Assembly: GCF_000611645.1 (NCBI RefSeq)
Contig: NW_014012226.1
Coordinates: 1-10,169, forward strand
Source of the DNA: Monoraphidium neglectum
Taxonomy: Eukaryota > Chlorophyta > Chlorophyceae > Sphaeropleales > Selenastraceae
Direction of reading: 5' to 3'
DNA length: 10,169 bases
Under the pieces are notes generated by a model that was given only the letters and a program-made list of their open reading frames with translations, searched no databases and was not told the origin of the DNA. This document shows positions 9,101 through 10,169 of this stretch, piece after piece. A program made the position numbers and the translations under genes. Each line of letters opens with the position of its first letter. The stretch's first letter is position 1.

Positions 9101-9536
9101 GCAGGGCGCCTCGGGCTCGCGCCCCATCGCGGGCCCCGCGCCGCAGCAGCAGGCGGGCGCGCAGGGGGAGGAGGACGCGGGGGAGCAGCAGCAGCAGCAG
9201 CAGGCCGCCGCCGCCGGCGCGGCGGCGGGCGGGGAGGACGGGCTCAAGGGCGACTCGCGGCGCAGGTGGGCTGCTCATTAGGATAACATGCATCCTGACC
9301 GCATGTAGCTGCAGCCGACCTCGTTTGCTTATCGCCAAGGGTCTGTGTGCAGCAACCGGACGCGTGAGTACAGCGACTTGGAAGCCAGAGTTGCCCCACA
9401 CGCCCGAACAAGCGTGGCTCGCGGCCCATTGTCGCTCTCCCCCATATTCCTGTCCCACCGACGCAGGCTGCTGGGCGGCGGCGCGCCCGCGGCACAGCCG
9501 GCGGCGCAGTACGGCGCGGCGCCGGCCCGGTACTGA
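6159..9536 (+). CDS. CK1: Casein kinase 1, delta/epsilon-like (11 exons, complete)
   Basis: Predicted join: 6159-6210, 6433-6503, 6674-6743, 7066-7214, 7394-7489, 7632-7712, 7910-8121, 8447-8485, 8737-8841, 9077-9265, 9467-9536. This gives 1134 bases, 377 residues, stop TGA 9534-9536. The ATG has A at -3 and G at +4, and an in-frame TGA lies upstream at 6114. Domains: glycine loop IGGGSFG (17-23), VAIK Lys40, helix C Glu54, HRDIKPDN with Asp130, DFG at 151-153, and the CK1 signature T-A-R-Y-A-S-I-N (178-185) in place of [25 protein letters not shown] and YPSEF complete a typical CK1 C-lobe. Many positions match animal CK1 delta/epsilon more than land-plant CKLs. By family it is a constitutively active Ser/Thr kinase preferring primed or acidic sites. 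Algal CK1 is linked to circadian timing and flagellar processes. The tail (293-377) is low-complexity. Confidence 0.95.
6955..7065 (+). repeat. CA-rich tract at the 3' end of a CK1 intron
   Basis: The last ~110 bases of the intron 6744-7065 are rich in CACACA with GCATGCACGCACGCACG units. They end in TCACACACACAG, where the acceptor AG is itself part of the CA run. Pyrimidine stretches (CTCTCCCTCTCTTTCCC) lie within it, so a conventional tract is also available. Confidence 0.85.
7815..7909 (+). repeat. CA-rich segment plus C12 run before a CK1 acceptor
   Basis: CACACA-rich sequence at 7815-7885 is followed by twelve C (7896-7907) directly abutting the AG acceptor at 7908-7909. The C run serves as the polypyrimidine tract. 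Homopolymer length here may be variable or prone to sequencing error. Confidence 0.8.
8447..8485 (+). other. CK1 micro-exon with unusual downstream donor
   Basis: This 39-base exon encodes the family segment [13 protein letters not shown] between exons ending at 8121 and starting at 8737. It is required: without it the YPSEF segment is lost, though the frame is kept (39 = 13 codons). Its donor is GTCCCT, whereas all other fully bounded introns here begin GTG. The split codon gives Ser257 where CK1 proteins normally have Cys (YCRSLRF). Confidence 0.8.
9077..9536 (+). other. CK1 Gln/Ala/Gly-rich C-terminal tail exons
   Basis: After the end of the kinase fold (VFDWTILK), two exons, 9077-9265 and 9467-9536, encode about 80 residues rich in Gln, Ala, Gly and Pro. 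They end in A-P-A-R-Y-stop. The tail is likely disordered. In CK1 delta/epsilon the tail is the site of inhibitory autophosphorylation, but here only a few Ser and no Thr follow the first tail residues, so that control would be limited. No nuclear-localisation cluster or lipid-attachment motif is evident at the C-terminus. Confidence 0.8.
9186..9203 (+). repeat. In-frame (CAG)6 coding repeat
   Basis: Six CAG codons encode Gln6 in the CK1 tail, followed at once by four GCC codons for Ala4. A second short CAG3 run occurs near 9142-9150. Trinucleotide slippage could vary the tail length between strains without breaking the frame. Confidence 0.95.
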
Positions 9537-10169
9537 TGCGGCGCTGCAACAGGCCTCCCCTTTCAGGGGCGGGCCGCATGGCGGGGAGGCGGGCTTGCCC
9601 CGTCTGATTTGGACCGTGAAGCCCGCTTTCCCGCTGGACCGCAGCGTGGGGCGTCACAGCCATCCAGCTGGGGCCACACAGCATGACAGACAACGCGCCA
9701 GCGGCGAGGCGGGCCCGCTGCGTCCACTTGCTCAGACGGGGTCAGCGGCGGCCGCCTTCCCGTCTCACCCCCTTCCACCTAGATCCTCGGGCGGAGCCTG
9801 CTTTGTCTTAGGACGCCAGGCCGCGTACCTGGGGGGTTGCGGTCTGCCTGCGCAGCCACGTGGGCCTCCCCGCCTGCTCGCCGCAACCGCACTGTACCCA
9901 TCCGTTTTGCCCGTGCGATGGTTGCCGGGCCCGCTGCGCCTAGGCAAGAGCGGAGGGCAGAGTCCTAGGCTGGGGTGTTGCGCCACCCCCGCTGCACTGC
10001 AGCACATCCCCCGCGCACAACAGATGCACGTGCGCCTGTGGGCACTGGGGGCGGCGCCGCCCGTGGCACGCCTGGCCCATGAGCACACCCTGCATGACTC
10101 CCAAGTGACGCGGCGCCCCCTGTTTTGCGGCGCCCCCCTCCTGCCCCCCCCCCCCCATCCCTCTTGGTG
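9537..10169 (+). other. CK1 3' UTR and downstream flank; no gene recognised
   Basis: No TGTAA occurs on the + strand here, so the CK1 transcript end cannot be placed and may lie past the window. Open frames on the minus strand (9244-9693, 9765-10088, 9940-10158) are Arg/Pro/Cys-rich and match nothing I know. A 14-base GC palindrome (10049-10062) and a run of 13 C (10144-10156) are the only distinct structures. Confidence 0.55.

Noticed and set aside
9765..10158. Minus-strand open frames at the right end as a convergent gene
   Set aside because: Cys/Arg/Pro-rich low-information translations in GC-rich DNA, no domain, no clear splice structure.

Overview
The window looks like nuclear DNA from a green alga (Chlorophyta, perhaps Trebouxiophyceae or a relative). 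Exons are very GC-rich. Genes are split by many introns of about 140-370 bases with GTG...CAG boundaries. Intron microsatellites are mostly CA/TG, and a TGTAA polyadenylation-type signal lies downstream of the first gene. The organism call is inference; no marker gene is present.

Two protein kinase genes lie in tandem on the + strand. The first (about 1-4930) is the 3' part of a calcium-dependent protein kinase (CDPK). Twelve exons from 565 to 4394 splice into one frame of 397 residues: the kinase C-lobe, the junction segment and four EF-hands. The N-lobe (glycine loop, VAIK lysine, helix C) lies upstream of the window. A final 13-17 bases of the preceding exon may sit at the left edge, followed by a ~550-base intron full of CA-rich repeats. 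The 3' UTR probably runs to a TGTAA signal at 4910.

About 1.2 kb (roughly 4930-6158) holds no recognisable gene and must contain the CK1 promoter and 5' UTR.

The second gene (6159-9536) is a complete casein kinase 1 gene of the delta/epsilon-like type. Eleven exons total 1134 coding bases (377 residues): a full CK1 catalytic domain followed by a short Gln/Ala/Gly-rich tail. The last ~630 bases are its 3' flank, with no recognisable coding sequence and no TGTAA on the + strand.

Both products are Ser/Thr kinases, one calcium-gated and one constitutively active by family. Nothing in the sequence shows that they act together. I see no mobile element, CRISPR array, RNA gene or novel multi-gene system. 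The points most worth a second look are complementary CA and TG tracts in introns flanking two CDPK exons, a repeated intron-end motif, an odd splice site in CK1, and exon-by-exon EF-hand modularity.
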